Source: Asparagopsis taxiformis (lineage: Eukaryota > Rhodophyta > Florideophyceae > Bonnemaisoniales > Bonnemaisoniaceae). From it: a stretch of DNA of 64,000 nucleotides. Positions within the stretch are counted from its first letter, which is position 1. Each line of letters starts with the position of its first letter. Location of the stretch: NCBI GenBank assembly GCA_030407315.1, contig JALQPE010000565.1, positions 1-64,000 of the forward strand, read 5' to 3'. This document shows positions 46,324 to 57,861 of the stretch, piece by piece. The notes under the pieces are model-generated. The model worked only from the letters and a program-made list of their open reading frames with translations, ran no database searches and was not told the DNA's origin. The translations under genes and the position numbers were made by a program.

Positions 46324-48136
46324 GCAAGCTGCATTGTTGTTGATGTTTTTCGAAGAGCCTGAAATGATGTGTGCACGTGGATACAATGCTTTCGTAGTTA
46401 CCGCAGTAGGACTAGACGTGTACAGAAGCCGCGCAATCCAATGAAATTGGTACGTGTTACTGGCGTGTGTTATCATGATGGTCGCCCGTGGAAGGTACCA
46501 CATTTTTCATTCATCCACTACTCGTGAATCGCGAGTCGTCGGTGCGTAATGACACATCGTTCAGTACTGTTGTCATATAGTTGATTTTGTCGTGACTATC
46601 GGTGCAATCGCACTGCGCACAGACGTCCAATTGTACAATCGATTGGATGGAACGCTGTGCGGCCGGTTGTAGAGCTAGTAGCGACAGGGAGTCCACCCTT
46701 AGGTAGTAAAGACGAACGTCAATTACCTTTCACTACTCTCTTCCTCCTCCCGCTCTCTCTACCAGGCACGCCTGCAGCACAATATATGTGTGCCGCGGAT
46801 ACTGTGGCGCTACTTTATGGGGCGCCATGTGTACACAATCCATGGCCGCCGGCGCTGTCCCAGTAAGACATGAAGATAGCCGAATGATACAAGTCTGATG
46901 AACAGCGATTTTGAAATGATTACTGCCTGATGTACAATGGTGCGACAGATGTGAGAATTAAAATTTCATCAGCTTGTATGCATTGAAACGTCGATAGACG
47001 GAAGATAGTCCTATGAAGCCAATTTAACTCTACCACCGCGGTTGATGTACGGTAGATGTTCGCTGAATCGGATGCCTATCTCATTCCTGCTCGTTGGAAT
47101 GGCTCAGTTTCGGCAGATGCCCGTAAGATGAACAACAGATAGGCTGTTTTGAAAAATTTTCTCTTATTCAAAACCTCTCGCACAATTTACTACCCACAAC
47201 TGTAAGCTTAACCATTTATATAAAACCTTACATTGATCTATATGTGCCATCCCGTAAACAGATTTTTCGAACAGAACGGTTTGGGCTGAGACTCAAATAT
47301 TTCAAATTGGTGTTCCAAATTAGCTGCAATATTTACTTTGAAATAGAATTTCAAGACACGCAGAAGATATTTTAACATCGAAACGATAGTGCAGGCACGA
47401 TGACTATTTGTCGGGGCCTCTTTCTGTATCAGGTACAGTATGCAACCCAAAATTGGAGGGGCATTCCCCGTACCGGGGCTTGGACTGCTTGAGCCACGGC
47501 TGCAGTTAGAATGCCAGATATCGACGGCGACAATAACAGGACACAGATAGTCGCCAAGCAGCACCGGGGCGCTGACGCCAGGTCACAGAGGAAGCAGACT
47601 CGCCTCCTAGATCCCACGAACCGACCTACATCGTGCTTCCCCCCCATTCACCGGTCCTCTTTTCCGTTGGAATCCATCCCTCTATCCCGCTCACCTTGTA
47701 GGCTTTCTAGTCACCCGGGCACCCTGGATGCCATTTGCTACATGCGCAGGCAGGGTTACACCTGAAGGACTACAGTACTCTCAGTACTCCTACCCCCAGG
47801 TTTGGCCAGGTGAACTTCCCGCAAACCTTGCAGTAAACCTGCGTTCTTTAGTTCTTTTGTCTCCAGGTTTCAAGTGGTGTTCTGGGCTGAAAACGGTAGT
47901 GGTAGAGATGTTAATTACACCTTGATCAAGATTGGGATTCCAAGACACGCAGAAGATATTTCAAACTTCGGAACGATAAAGGCAATGGTGGATACATTTA
48001 CCTCAAGTAATCCAGTAATCGTACCCTGGGTTGAGCCATATATCTATAGTTTACCCCAAAACAGCAATAATGTTTGCAACCAAACTTCAAAATAACTGTT
48101 TTCTGTGTATTAACTATTTCAGCGAACTTCTGCTCG
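46324..48136. other. Unassigned region before the tnp2 transposon genes
   Basis: 1.8 kb without a convincing gene. A direct repeat of about 39 bases (caagacacgcagaagatatt, then aacttcggaacgata) occurs at 47350-47388 and 47940-47978, and its tail recurs at 49785-49796. These look like subterminal repeats of the transposon to the right. The left end of that transposon could not be fixed. Confidence 0.5.
47350..47978 (+). repeat. Direct repeat pair, possible transposon subterminal repeats
   Basis: Two copies at 47350-47388 and 47940-47978 share caagacacgcagaagatatt and a degenerate cgaaacgata/cggaacgata. CACTA transposases bind short subterminal repeats, so this is a plausible role. Confidence 0.45.
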
Positions 48137-49090
48137 CTAAGGGCGACCGGTAACTTTTCGAACCTGTCTATTCCGACGGTAAATACCATCTCGGCTAAGT
48201 CCACCTCGTACTTTTACCCTCCCCCTTCCCCTCCTGGTGTTATTGCTTCCACCATTCCGTGTATGGTTGTTCAGTTCTGCACCTCTTCGTACAGCCGATC
48301 GATCAGAAGTCTGAGGTTCGAAAAGAACAACATTAGTATGCCTTGTAGCAGGATTAGCAGAGCGAGTGATACATCTTTGAGGAAAACCGACAGGACTATT
48401 CAATGGCGAAGTCAATCCATTTGCATGTGAAGAAGTCTCAATGTTTTCTTGTCTTGTGACTGTGTGACATCTCGACTGTACTTGCATATTGCTATTCGAT
48501 GTTCCAGGAATAGAAGCTGCTTGGATGTCGCCATTTTCAATTGTTCGTGGTTCTGAACGCCGAAATACCCCCTCTTCTGTGCTGCTAGGGAAACGTCTTT
48601 TGTCGCGTCGAAGAACTCCTTTAACGAGGTGATTTGCTGCCCAATAGCCTTTAGCAAGGGTCAACTCCTTGAATGTCCTCTCTAATGTTCGCCGCAACTC
48701 ATAGAGAGCTTGACTGTGTGATCCACGGAGCTGTTTCCACGTGTACCGCCCAGGCTCCAGCCCACGCTCAATATACAAGTACGTTCTACATATCTCCGCG
48801 CACTCTATCACCATCTGTCTTGAGATGGGGTAGTCCTCATTGTATTCATTCCCAACAAACTGTGCATACATTCGATTGTAAACTTCTCTTGTAGATCTCT
48901 GGCTTCCTGTGCCTACAGATCCATTTCGGCCTGGAAACCGAGAAACAGAAGTAGGTGGAAGCGGAAGGCAACGAGATTGCATCTCTATCCCCGGTACGAC
49001 TTCCAAAGCTTCAGAAAGGTTTTGCACGTTTCCGTTATCTTCTTCAATATCATCGCTGTCATGATTGGTGAGTAGTGGTGATGACTGCAT
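48137..49090 (-). CDS. Basic accessory protein of the tnp2 transposon, unknown family
   Basis: 317 aa, intact. The N-terminus is acidic (DSDDIEEDNGN). Residues 70-160 form an alpha-helical, well-ordered region (EVYNRMYAQFVGNEYNEDYP, TWKQLRGSHSQALYELRRTL). The C-terminal 70 residues are strongly basic, with RRGRGRVKVRGG near 290, which resembles an AT-hook (RGRGR rather than RGRP). It is transcribed away from the transposase, separated by 833 bases. Known CACTA elements often encode a second DNA-binding protein (TnpA-like). This is a candidate for that role, by position and charge only. Confidence 0.6.
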   Translation of the reverse strand: MQSSPLLTNHDSDDIEEDNGNVQNLSEALEVVPGIEMQSRCLPLPPTSVSRFPGRNGSVGTGSQRSTREVYNRMYAQFVGNEYNEDYPISRQMVIECAEICRTYLYIERGLEPGRYTWKQLRGSHSQALYELRRTLERTFKELTLAKGYWAANHLVKGVLRRDKRRFPSSTEEGVFRRSEPRTIENGDIQAASIPGTSNSNMQVQSRCHTVTRQENIETSSHANGLTSPLNSPVGFPQRCITRSANPATRHTNVVLFEPQTSDRSAVRRGAELNNHTRNGGSNNTRRGRGRVKVRGGLSRDGIYRRNRQVRKVTGRP

Positions 49091-49923
49091 CGTGGGCGAA
49101 AAGGAAAGGTATGGCTGTATTCCAGCTCCAGGTATTTTGCTAAAGAACTTGAGAACGGTGATGGAATGCTTTATAAAGGTTTTTCAACGACGATTTGTTG
49201 AGGATGTACCAGTTTAGGTCAAGTGAAAATATCACTGCATAGTCTCATTCATACAAATAGTTCTTATTTGACGCTTGGCATGCCAAGTAATCACTCAGCC
49301 TTTACTATCATGATTACATGATATCGTAATGTGATTGTGATCAGATTGTGATGAATAAAGAGTCATCATTGGTTCAAAACGACAGAACCTTGTTCGAGAA
49401 AGGAAGCTCATATAAGCCACATTTTCAATCAGTTTCAGGCTCTATTATATTCCGAGAAAATGCGAATTCATTACGGGGACTTCAGATTATTCATTGGTAG
49501 AAAGTTACTAAGACACCTATTATGCTATGACAGCCTTTAATAGAGACAAAGAAGGGCTTGAAATCAGGTTTGGGTTCAGATTAGTAAACGTCATGGAGGT
49601 GTTTTTACTTCGAAGCAATCAGTTGAGATCCGAGATTGCATCGCCTGTATTCCAGGCTGAGTTGAACTTGGATGTCATAACATTCAAGTACCGCGGTATT
49701 CAGTACTTCACATCACTGAATCTACTTGTAGATTCACCAACTCATTGAGCTCTCTCCCCGAGATAAACGGGCCTGTCAAATAAACTTCGGAACGATACTT
49801 TAACTCTTCGTGAAACATTCTAATCCAACTACGCATAAATATTCGTAAATGGGTGCTATTTTCAATAGAACAAAGCACTCATAACTTATACACGCCAGAG
49901 GTACATATTATTTCTGGGATGAA
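49091..49923. promoter_or_regulatory. Divergent intergenic region of the tnp2 transposon
   Basis: 833 bases between the two divergent starts, AT-richer than the flanks, with a partial copy of the cttcggaacgata motif at 49785. A 73-codon plus-strand frame (49527-49748) is probably chance. Both promoters must lie here. Confidence 0.5.
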
Positions 49924-52851
49924 ATGAGTTCTTCAGCCGAAAGCTTCATGAGTGTGGAAGTAATATCCGATCAGCTCGAAGATATCATGGAGGAACTGGA
50001 GCCGGAGAGAACAATTGGTCGAAGAGCTACTTGGCTTCGACAGGAGCTTCTTCGATGCCCAGAAGATACAGCCCATTCAGATTCAAGTTTTCTGTCTAGT
50101 GAAGAAGAGACGAGTTCTGTTGACACTATTACAGAGTATACAGAAGAGAGAAGCGCATTTATTCAAAGATGGATGACGAACAGACATCATTACTCCGAAG
50201 ATCATTGCAATACTGAAGACATGCGTGTTTCGCAAGAAGATAATTTATCGCGAAACGGATCTTCTCTTCTCTCAGATGAATCCAGAAGTGATGAATGCTC
50301 TGATCTCTCCCTCGATTCAGACGATGACGAGTTGCGGAAGTTTGCAGAGCTTCTCAATGTCACTGAACGTGCAAAGATGTCTGAAGCTAACACAACAGCA
50401 CTATTGCGTACATCCTTTGTGAATGCACATATGTCGTACAAATCTTTGGTGTCAAAACTAAGAAAAGTTGCCAACGTACCTCGAAGATACTACCCAATGT
50501 GCAGAGATGGCCACATGGCCGCTACAGGAGAACTATCAGGCCTTGAGGTTTGTGCACTAGAGAGTTGTGGCAAGCCAATTGATCTAACGCGTAGATTTTG
50601 GTTCTCGCTGGTATCAGACCAGCTGAAAGCCCTTTGTGGTGCAGAAGAATCCTTCACAGAAATATTTGAAGGCTGCAAGAGAGCCAGGCAGTCTGTCTCA
50701 CTCCCTCAGCGAGAGATATTCTCAGACTACTACGATGGAAATCTTTTCCGCAACCTACATGGGGAGAAATCTTCCCAATGGAATGAAGAAAATGAAATCA
50801 ATATTTTTCTAACTTTCTCTTCAGACGGGTTCGAGCTGTTCCAAGGTCGAGGAACAGCACATCAATCTTGGCCATTGGCTTTCACAATTCTCAACTTCAA
50901 TGTCCATCTCAGATTCCTGGCCTCAAACTCCCTTCTATGTGCGTTCGTCCCAGGATCACACAGTTCTTTGCATTTTGACTCATTTCTAAATCCGATATTT
51001 CAAGATCTCAAGTCTCTAGAAAATGGTGTTTATACGGAATGTCATGATGGGAAAAGGAGACTACTGAGAGCTTTCGTCTTATTCATCACTGCCGACTTCC
51101 CGGCTGCGAGTAAAATATTGGGTTTTTCAGGTCATAATGCGAAGCTCTTCTGTCGTCACTGTATGAAAGAAGCAAGGCATGAACCTGCATGTGGAGGAGT
51201 TCGGGCTATTCCAGATGGAAATTCAGAATTGAAGAATAACATACTACGCGGAGCTTCTGGTTCCCACTTCGATACATGGGTGCAAACGGAATGCCCAAGT
51301 CCTCGTACTAGTGATGAAACTAGAGATATATGGGATGCTCTTGAGCTATACAGCTCCCGTTCTATTCACTGTACTCCTTCTCAACAAAGCATTACGCTCT
51401 CAACGGGAATCAAAAGAAAACCAATAGTATCTTTACTTGGTTTAGATTTCGTGAGGTCTTTCCCATATGATCCCATGCACCTCTGCCTTCTTGGATTCGT
51501 GAAACATACTCTACATCTGTGTCTTGGACTTGAAAAAAGGTCTGTGAGACTGAAAGCAAACTACATCATCGACAATGATACTGTTTCGGAAATTGACACT
51601 TCACTAAAGAAAAGTGCCTGCAGTGTTCCATCTTCCTGGGGAAGACCACCGCTCTCCTTGGAGCTTATCAATAGGTACAAAGCAGAAGATTATAAGATGT
51701 TTGGTTTGTACTATGCCCCTGTCCTGTTCAGTGGCTCAAGGGTAGATTCAAGGCTGCTACGGCTCTGGTCGATGATTTCAAAGCTACTACACATTGTACT
51801 CAACGCTACACCTGATTTTGATGACATTGAGGAAATGAAAAAGTTGGTTGTTACTATTCAAGTGTTGTTCACTGATATATTTTACATCAATGAAGCTTAT
51901 GGCTTCTGCTTTACACCTACGACTCATGCTATTCTCCATTTACCGGACATGCTCAATGACTGTGGTCCTTTGATAGGTGTTTCCCAGTTCCTAATGGAGA
52001 GAATTGTTGGAGAATTAGGCGGTCTGGTGGGGTCCAGGAGGCGACCAGAAGCAAATCTTTTTCATAAGACACACCTTCTTTTTGCTCTACGAGTATTCAA
52101 TGGTGGAATAGAAGAAGGATTCAAGACAGAAAAGAGTTTGCGGATGAAATTGGAACGGCTGACCTTCGATGAAAGCGATGACGCATTTTCGGACTCAGTA
52201 CGACTGAGACTTTCCAGAGGTAAACCCGTTTCAGGGTCCAGCAGAATTACTGCTGCTACATCACATATTTCTTTGAACTTACCTCCAGGTTCAGTTGATG
52301 TTTCAGTCATCCAAATTCTCAAGCATGAGAGAATGACTATCATTCCCTGCGATTCAGAAATCCCGCTTGATGTTGAAACTATGGAACACTACAAAAAACG
52401 TTTGTCAAGGCAAAGTGATTCTTCCCGACAAAAGTTCTGCGTTGCATGCAACTTCGTCGTTAGTGGGGAGGATTACCGAATGGATGCCTTTCATAACGTT
52501 GTTGACCTATACTATGGGTACGTGGATGAGATATGGGAGGTTCAGTTTTCATATGTGGATTTTTATACGTCGGTTCGGAAACATGGATCTTCTACGCTTG
52601 CACGAGTATACTGGGAAACTGGTCTATTCTGCGATCATCGCAACGGGCTGCACTTTTCAAAAACATCGAAAAGATATTCAATGCGTCCAAAGCAAAGTAG
52701 TAGATCAGTGGAGCATGTTGGTTGCATCAATCGAGCAGTTGCTTTCATGGAAATCAATGAGCGGAGATACTACATAGATCCTCAGCACGAAATCTTAAAG
52801 CTCTATGAGGGTAATGAAAATGTGAGGGTGCGAGGTTTGATGCAAAATTGA
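49924..52851 (+). CDS. tnp2-family (CACTA) transposase
   Basis: 975 aa, uninterrupted. Residues 1-150 are acidic and Ser-rich. A zinc motif YPMCRDGHMAATGELSGLEV followed by CALESCGK lies near 190-217. The Transposase_21-type core begins LTFSSDGFELFQGRGTAHQS near 300 (first Asp). It continues with FVPGSHSSLHFD, ITADFPAASKILGFSGH near 395 (second Asp) and KLFCRHC near 408. The downstream helical region includes PYDPMHLCLLGFVKH and LMERIVGELGGLVGSRRRPE near 690-705 (candidate catalytic Glu). The family performs cut-and-paste transposition. No damage is visible, so this is the best candidate for an active DNA transposon in the window. Confidence 0.9.
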   Translation: MSSSAESFMSVEVISDQLEDIMEELEPERTIGRRATWLRQELLRCPEDTAHSDSSFLSSEEETSSVDTITEYTEERSAFIQRWMTNRHHYSEDHCNTEDMRVSQEDNLSRNGSSLLSDESRSDECSDLSLDSDDDELRKFAELLNVTERAKMSEANTTALLRTSFVNAHMSYKSLVSKLRKVANVPRRYYPMCRDGHMAATGELSGLEVCALESCGKPIDLTRRFWFSLVSDQLKALCGAEESFTEIFEGCKRARQSVSLPQREIFSDYYDGNLFRNLHGEKSSQWNEENEINIFLTFSSDGFELFQGRGTAHQSWPLAFTILNFNVHLRFLASNSLLCAFVPGSHSSLHFDSFLNPIFQDLKSLENGVYTECHDGKRRLLRAFVLFITADFPAASKILGFSGHNAKLFCRHCMKEARHEPACGGVRAIPDGNSELKNNILRGASGSHFDTWVQTECPSPRTSDETRDIWDALELYSSRSIHCTPSQQSITLSTGIKRKPIVSLLGLDFVRSFPYDPMHLCLLGFVKHTLHLCLGLEKRSVRLKANYIIDNDTVSEIDTSLKKSACSVPSSWGRPPLSLELINRYKAEDYKMFGLYYAPVLFSGSRVDSRLLRLWSMISKLLHIVLNATPDFDDIEEMKKLVVTIQVLFTDIFYINEAYGFCFTPTTHAILHLPDMLNDCGPLIGVSQFLMERIVGELGGLVGSRRRPEANLFHKTHLLFALRVFNGGIEEGFKTEKSLRMKLERLTFDESDDAFSDSVRLRLSRGKPVSGSSRITAATSHISLNLPPGSVDVSVIQILKHERMTIIPCDSEIPLDVETMEHYKKRLSRQSDSSRQKFCVACNFVVSGEDYRMDAFHNVVDLYYGYVDEIWEVQFSYVDFYTSVRKHGSSTLARVYWETGLFCDHRNGLHFSKTSKRYSMRPKQSSRSVEHVGCINRAVAFMEINERRYYIDPQHEILKLYEGNENVRVRGLMQN

Positions 52852-53656
52852 TTTTCACAAGATGGTAAACAACTGTTTAAACAAGGCTTTCTAAGTGATT
52901 AGTTATTAGTAAAACCGGCACATGAGCTGCAGCAGTGTTGAAGTGTGTGTCATTGACTTTTAATTAGCTTATGTAGTTGATTATTACGTCCCAAGATTAC
53001 AATTTTAAGTGCGTATGTACATGTACGTCATGTACATCCGTGTCACCATAAAATGACATGACTAACGTCATTTCAATTGTTTCGAATGCTACTTGAATTC
53101 CCTGTTTCACAATTACACCCCTCCAGCTATGACATGAACAACTATTGAAGAACGTACTGTCTCTCGGGGTGTATATGATTCACGGCAAACAAGGTAGTCA
53201 TTGGGTCGAATACTGGACCTTCAGCGAATACATGCTTCCACTCCTGCATTAAACTATCCACCACTTTCCTGTTCTGCAGATATTTCAAACTCATAAGTCC
53301 CTGTTTTCATCATTAACACTCCCATCACAGAATGAGTCCCCCAGCTTCTACTTGAAAATAATCTATTACATGTTCTGCAGTTGACTAAAGTATATTTGGT
53401 AATCACATCTATTACATATACACTTCTGAGATCAGGGTCATCAATTCCAGTAGAGATCGTACGCTATCAAGACTATTAACCATTAGTACACTCATAGCTG
53501 TATTTATCATTCTGAAGGCTTACTGAGCTACTTTTACTAGCTTGAAGCCGATAGACAGCCAAAAAATGCAACATAACAAAATAAATTTCCGGCATTTTTA
53601 CACCTCTGGAATCCTGTGCTGTTGAGCTCATGCAATGAAATGACTTATAGTATTTA
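52852..53656. other. Convergent intergenic region of the tnp2 transposon
   Basis: About 800 AT-rich bases between the two convergent stops. It contains gtacatgtacgtcatgtacatc near 53014-53036, an inverted-repeat-like stretch. No gene seen. Both 3' ends must lie here. Confidence 0.5.
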
Positions 53657-54646
53657 TCACTCTATCTCTATAATATCAGTTTCTCTTATCTTTCTCTTCT
53701 TTCTTCTCTCTCTGCAAATCTCTCTGACATCAGTTACTCTGAGACCCGATATGTTGCTTCCTCCCATCTGTTTCAGCAAGGTATTGGATAACCTCAATGG
53801 AAACTTGTAACAACTATCAATTATCAATCCTCTGTAAGCGTCAATTACAAAGCAGTGATCCACTTTTTTCCTCTTTTCCACCCGAACGATCCATACTCCT
53901 TCCTTTCGATCAGCCAACCAGGTGAATTCGTTGCCTTCAAATAGATTTCTCTCTACTCGAGAGATCTTCTTGACACACAAGTGTATCTTGCGGTCCTGAA
54001 CCAGACTGTTCAAGTCTCTCAGGCTTTTCACTTTTGGAGCTGTGTTACGCCAACAAGACATTGCCTCCTCAGCTTTGATTCGTCCAGCCAGACAATCAAT
54101 TGCATTCACCATCGATGCCACTGCACAAAATCCAGATTTTTGATGCATTAGCACTTCTCCTTGTTCACGCGCATGATATTTTTTTATATTCTTTATTGGC
54201 GCTCGCGCTCCAGGACCACCAATAAAAACCGGAATTCCCCTGTTCTGCAAGCACCAACTCTCGAGCTGACTTCCAATGGCACCGTTGCGTGGATGAAGTG
54301 CTAGGAACTTCCCAGAAGCTCTTCTTGCAATTATTTTCCCATCCTCAAAATGTATTTGAGGCCACTGTTTACGAATTTGATCTGCAAAAAATCTGACTTC
54401 ACCATCTCTCATATCATTTGATCCACCGGTTCCTATTTCGTAAACCATAGTTTCCATCACTGGCACGTCCAGTGTCGCTTCCCAGACTTCCAGAGACTGG
54501 AAGTCAATCTCATAGTATGACTCGTACCCTCCCTCTTTACACTCGCTTCCATACAACTTTCCGTTTTCGATTTTCAGACCACTTTTGTCAACGCTGCCAT
54601 CACCGCACATGACCCACTCAACGGATATTTCGCTCCCTTTGCTCAT
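53657..54646 (-). CDS. Papain-fold cysteine-peptidase-like protein of the tnp2 transposon
   Basis: 329 aa, intact. Residues 165-182 (VLMHQKSGFCAVASMVNAI) place a Gln (169) five residues before a Cys (174) at a helix start. VDHCFVIDAY holds His264, and GLIIDSCYKF holds Asp277. The Cys-His-Asp order is that of papain-like, OTU and C39 peptidases and differs from the His-Asp-Cys order of Ulp1 proteases found in many plant CACTA elements. The N-terminal 150 residues are unassigned. The C-terminus is basic (RERRKKRKIRETD). The proposed role, cutting a host or transposon protein, is inference. Confidence 0.55.
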   Translation of the reverse strand: MSKGSEISVEWVMCGDGSVDKSGLKIENGKLYGSECKEGGYESYYEIDFQSLEVWEATLDVPVMETMVYEIGTGGSNDMRDGEVRFFADQIRKQWPQIHFEDGKIIARRASGKFLALHPRNGAIGSQLESWCLQNRGIPVFIGGPGARAPIKNIKKYHAREQGEVLMHQKSGFCAVASMVNAIDCLAGRIKAEEAMSCWRNTAPKVKSLRDLNSLVQDRKIHLCVKKISRVERNLFEGNEFTWLADRKEGVWIVRVEKRKKVDHCFVIDAYRGLIIDSCYKFPLRLSNTLLKQMGGSNISGLRVTDVREICRERRKKRKIRETDIIEIE

Positions 54647-57476
54647 TTTGGAAACCCGTAGGAAAGATCCACCGTTGCCACCAGCCCTCCCAGAACCAAA
54701 GAGACTCGCCTGGACTATCTCTTGATTGTGGAATTGATGGTGGGTGGTGTACTGTCCTGCATATATTCCCTCGTGAGCTTCCTTTTTGTGCTTCTCCGTC
54801 GAGTGGGATGCCGGCTAATAGCGCCCCATTTATTCCCATTGAATATTCTCAAACGACATCATATTGGAGTACTAATGAAGGATGGATTGTATATCTATCA
54901 TCCAATTTCTACAGTCAGACTATCCCGCACTAAAATTGAACTGCTTACTGTTCTATCACGATGCCACGTAACGAAAATGATCGTGCAGTGCAGTACGTAT
55001 TAATGCACCGTTATGATTACGAGTTCAGGATCTTGCATTCATGGAAATGTGCACATTCAATCTAGCTCTATGTAAGTATATGTTGTAGAGCTAATTTCAT
55101 GGATTCAGATGTTTCATATCAATATGGTGCTTGCTACGTGGAGCTTATTTCTATGTTTCATTATGAGGCATACATTACTACACTCTTGCGCACCAGTGTA
55201 ATCTGGAGGTGATGTTGTAGACTACTACGTGCATGGAAAATGCACTGCTCATAATATTTCTAATCTTCTACGGAACATTAGGAGTGTGTTTGGATATGGA
55301 TGTAGCTATGGACCACAGAATGTAATGGTTCACCATACCCCGGCATCTCATTGATGACCAATTGGCTACTCAAAGGACCATACGTGCATCCACGGATCGC
55401 GTCGCGTCGCATGGCGCGGTTCGCATCGTGCCAGCCTGCCAGTGATTGTGTTCGTTCAATATCCACTTCTTTATCTATTGCAAGACTGTTCATGTTTTAG
55501 TTTATGAATACACGCACAAACAGACACGTAAGCGGGTTTGCAGTAACCTACGGTGCGGCCCGTCTTTTTATAAAACATGGTATGCGGTATTCCATACGGT
55601 AATGATGATTTGTAACCAATTAGCGTGGTGCGGATGGAGAGGACCACCACAAGCTTAGGCCTGGCAGCTGTATCAGCCCGAATGAGAGTCCAAATTTTAG
55701 ATATAGCACGTTCCCACTCACACGATTATTGAGAGGAAGATAAGTTCTGTCGAGCTTTCACTCGGTGGTGCGTCGTCGGCCATATATGTATGAACTCATG
55801 ATTCTACTGTGATTTATTAAATTAAAATATTTTGGAATTCTTTGTTATTCCCAACTCAGTTACGGCGCTGCCGTCAAGCCACGGTGCTTGCGATACTCAC
55901 CAGCGCCGTGACAGCGTGCAGTGATCTACTTCCGTAGACGATTTTCCACCGCTCGTTAACCTCTGATTTGACCACGTTTACCCTTCTGGTGTATTCGTTT
56001 GCTTTTGGAAACATCTACAGTACGTACGGGTGCTTGGCCTACGTACCGACTTCCGCTCATTCCTACAGTGGAACAATGAGTTTTTCCCTCCAAGCCATAG
56101 TAGGCAGTTCACAGCTTAGATTCTCCCTTGCCTGTCATCCTTGCGCGCTCGAGCGTGGATCCACTCTACCCGCACCATACCACTCCATCCCATCCAGTCA
56201 TGGTGCGCCAATAAATTCACGGACACATCCCTACCCACAGCTCCACTGCACCCCTACTCCGCGTTCATCCTGCCGTTCCGCCTCCCATGCACCCTCAGTT
56301 TCTCTGCCCATCAACAATTTAAACGCATCATCATTCGTCTTTGTACAATTCCATCATCAATGTGTCATCAAACTTGACTGCACTACCTGCCTCCCTCCAA
56401 TTGCAATCCAACCCGTTACATTTCACCCTCTCTCTGTAATGGCTCGCTCCAGCACACTTTCCCTGCCCGCTATGATTTCCTGCTTGCTCTCAGCAACGTT
56501 CGCTTCGATTTCCAGTTTTGGCCTCGAAACAGCCCCTTTCGTACGCTTCGGCCTCAGCAACTGTGACTTCCGCCCCGTTTCATTGGCGACGCTGGCAGTA
56601 TTTCACATAGAGAGTACTGCTCTACGCTGAATAGTGTTCAGCGGCGGGTAAAGGCGTGTGCGATGCGGAGAAGGAATGTGCGAATACTTCACTTGATGGG
56701 ACACAGGCTCCAGTAGGGATACATCTTTCGCAGGTTCTGGCGATCCCCAACGTGAGCCACGTCGGCGTCCGATGCGCAGTAGAGGAATGATGAGGTTAAC
56801 TGTAGCGCATTGTTGCGGATGATGCCGGACATGTACAATTGTCGTGAGCGCAGTAGACGATACGAAATAGGCTGAAGTATGGCAGGAAGGTGGAGCGCGG
56901 GCTCTTGACGACGTGTTTTCCATGGTTTAACCATTGTGTGATGGTTTCACCAAACAGCTTAGGGCATCTTTTTCTACAGATGGACAACAAATTCCTACGA
57001 TAGTTTGTGTCAATCCTTTTCACCAGAGCCTATTACAACTCTCCATTGTCCATGATTGTGGATAAAGTGGATTTACCACCGGTGACTCGCAAGTTTCGCA
57101 GCAGGCGATGAGCTGAATGGACAAGAAACTGTACCATATCTTAATGTGTGATACGCTTCAAAGCGGAGCATGTAGCGAGGTCATCTATGTAGAAGTGGGT
57201 GACAACGAGAGGAAAGAAAACATGTCGCGTTGAGCTAAATGATATCCACGTCATCAATGCCGTGGCATGTTACAGTGTTGTAACAGGGGCGCCCTATTCC
57301 ATCGAATAAATACTAAATTTTCTCTACGTGATCCCATCTACAATTATATTTACATACAACCGCACATCTTCTGTCTACGATCAAGCCAAGAACCATGCAG
57401 CTCATCGCTGTTGTTCTGCCTACCCGCCGCCCAATGCCTCGGGCGCAACCGCTTTTCGCCCATGCTCGTACCTGCC
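54647..57476. other. Low-information region, no confident gene
   Basis: 2.8 kb of mostly unique sequence. A 220-codon plus frame (55968-56630) and a 106-codon minus frame (56603-56923) overlap in complementary phase and neither resembles a family I know. The left part (54650-55300) may still belong to the tnp2 transposon. No terminal repeat was recognised. Confidence 0.4.
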
Positions 57477-57861
57477 CTAAAACAAGCCGTGTATAAGCGC
57501 CAGGCCCATTTCAACACCGAGTGCATCCACCGCTATTGTGGGGCTGAACTCCCTCATGAACTCCAGCACGTGTTCTATGTGCCCAGTGCGCAGCGCCCGC
57601 TTCCTGCCATTGTATTCGAACAGTCCATACAGGATGAGAGAGAATGTGATGACGAACATTCGCATGGATTCGGGGCCATTGGGGTTCAAACTTCTCAGCA
57701 CGAACGTTACAACAGCGCCGTTGTGAAGGCCAGTCCAGAGCCGTTTGAAAAAGGTGCGCCCAGCTTCAGCTTCCATGTTTTTTGAGCTGGTCGGCAACGG
57801 CTTTCTGCGCTCTCTTTTCATTTTTCACCTCTTTCTCCTTGGGCTGTTTTGGCTGCTCCAT
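57477..57861 (-). pseudogene. Small gene of unknown family, broken at an A6 run
   Basis: Start chosen at the Met of MEQPKQPKEKEVKNEKRAQK (57861). After about 27 residues the frame must change by one base at a run of six A (plus-strand T6, 57778-57783). It then continues AGRTFFKRLWTGLHNGAVV, LILYGLFEYNGRKRALRTG and so on to a stop at 57477, roughly 130 aa in all. A charged, Lys-rich N-terminus is followed by a possible membrane segment (MRMFVITFSLILYGLF). I do not recognise it. It may be a real gene with a homopolymer error. Confidence 0.4.

Larger units (their letters stand above)
48137..54646. mobile_element. CACTA-type (tnp2) DNA transposon, borders not resolved
   Basis: Three genes that look like one mobile unit: a tnp2-family transposase (plus strand) with a 317-aa basic protein divergent on its left and a 329-aa cysteine-peptidase-like protein convergent on its right. 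All three frames are intact, in contrast to the damaged retroelements around. Terminal CACTA/G inverted repeats were searched for by eye on both sides (46.3-47.5 kb and 54.6-55.5 kb) without success. Confidence 0.7.

Noticed and set aside
46516..46735. CACTA strings at 46516 and 46731 as the left end of the tnp2 transposon
   Set aside because: No inverted partner was found to the right of the transposon genes, so these pentamers are likely chance.
55968..56630. 220-codon plus-strand open frame
   Set aside because: No recognisable domain. An overlapping minus-strand frame (56430-56923, one internal stop) is equally open, and the composition looks like chance openness in Ser/Pro/His-rich phase.
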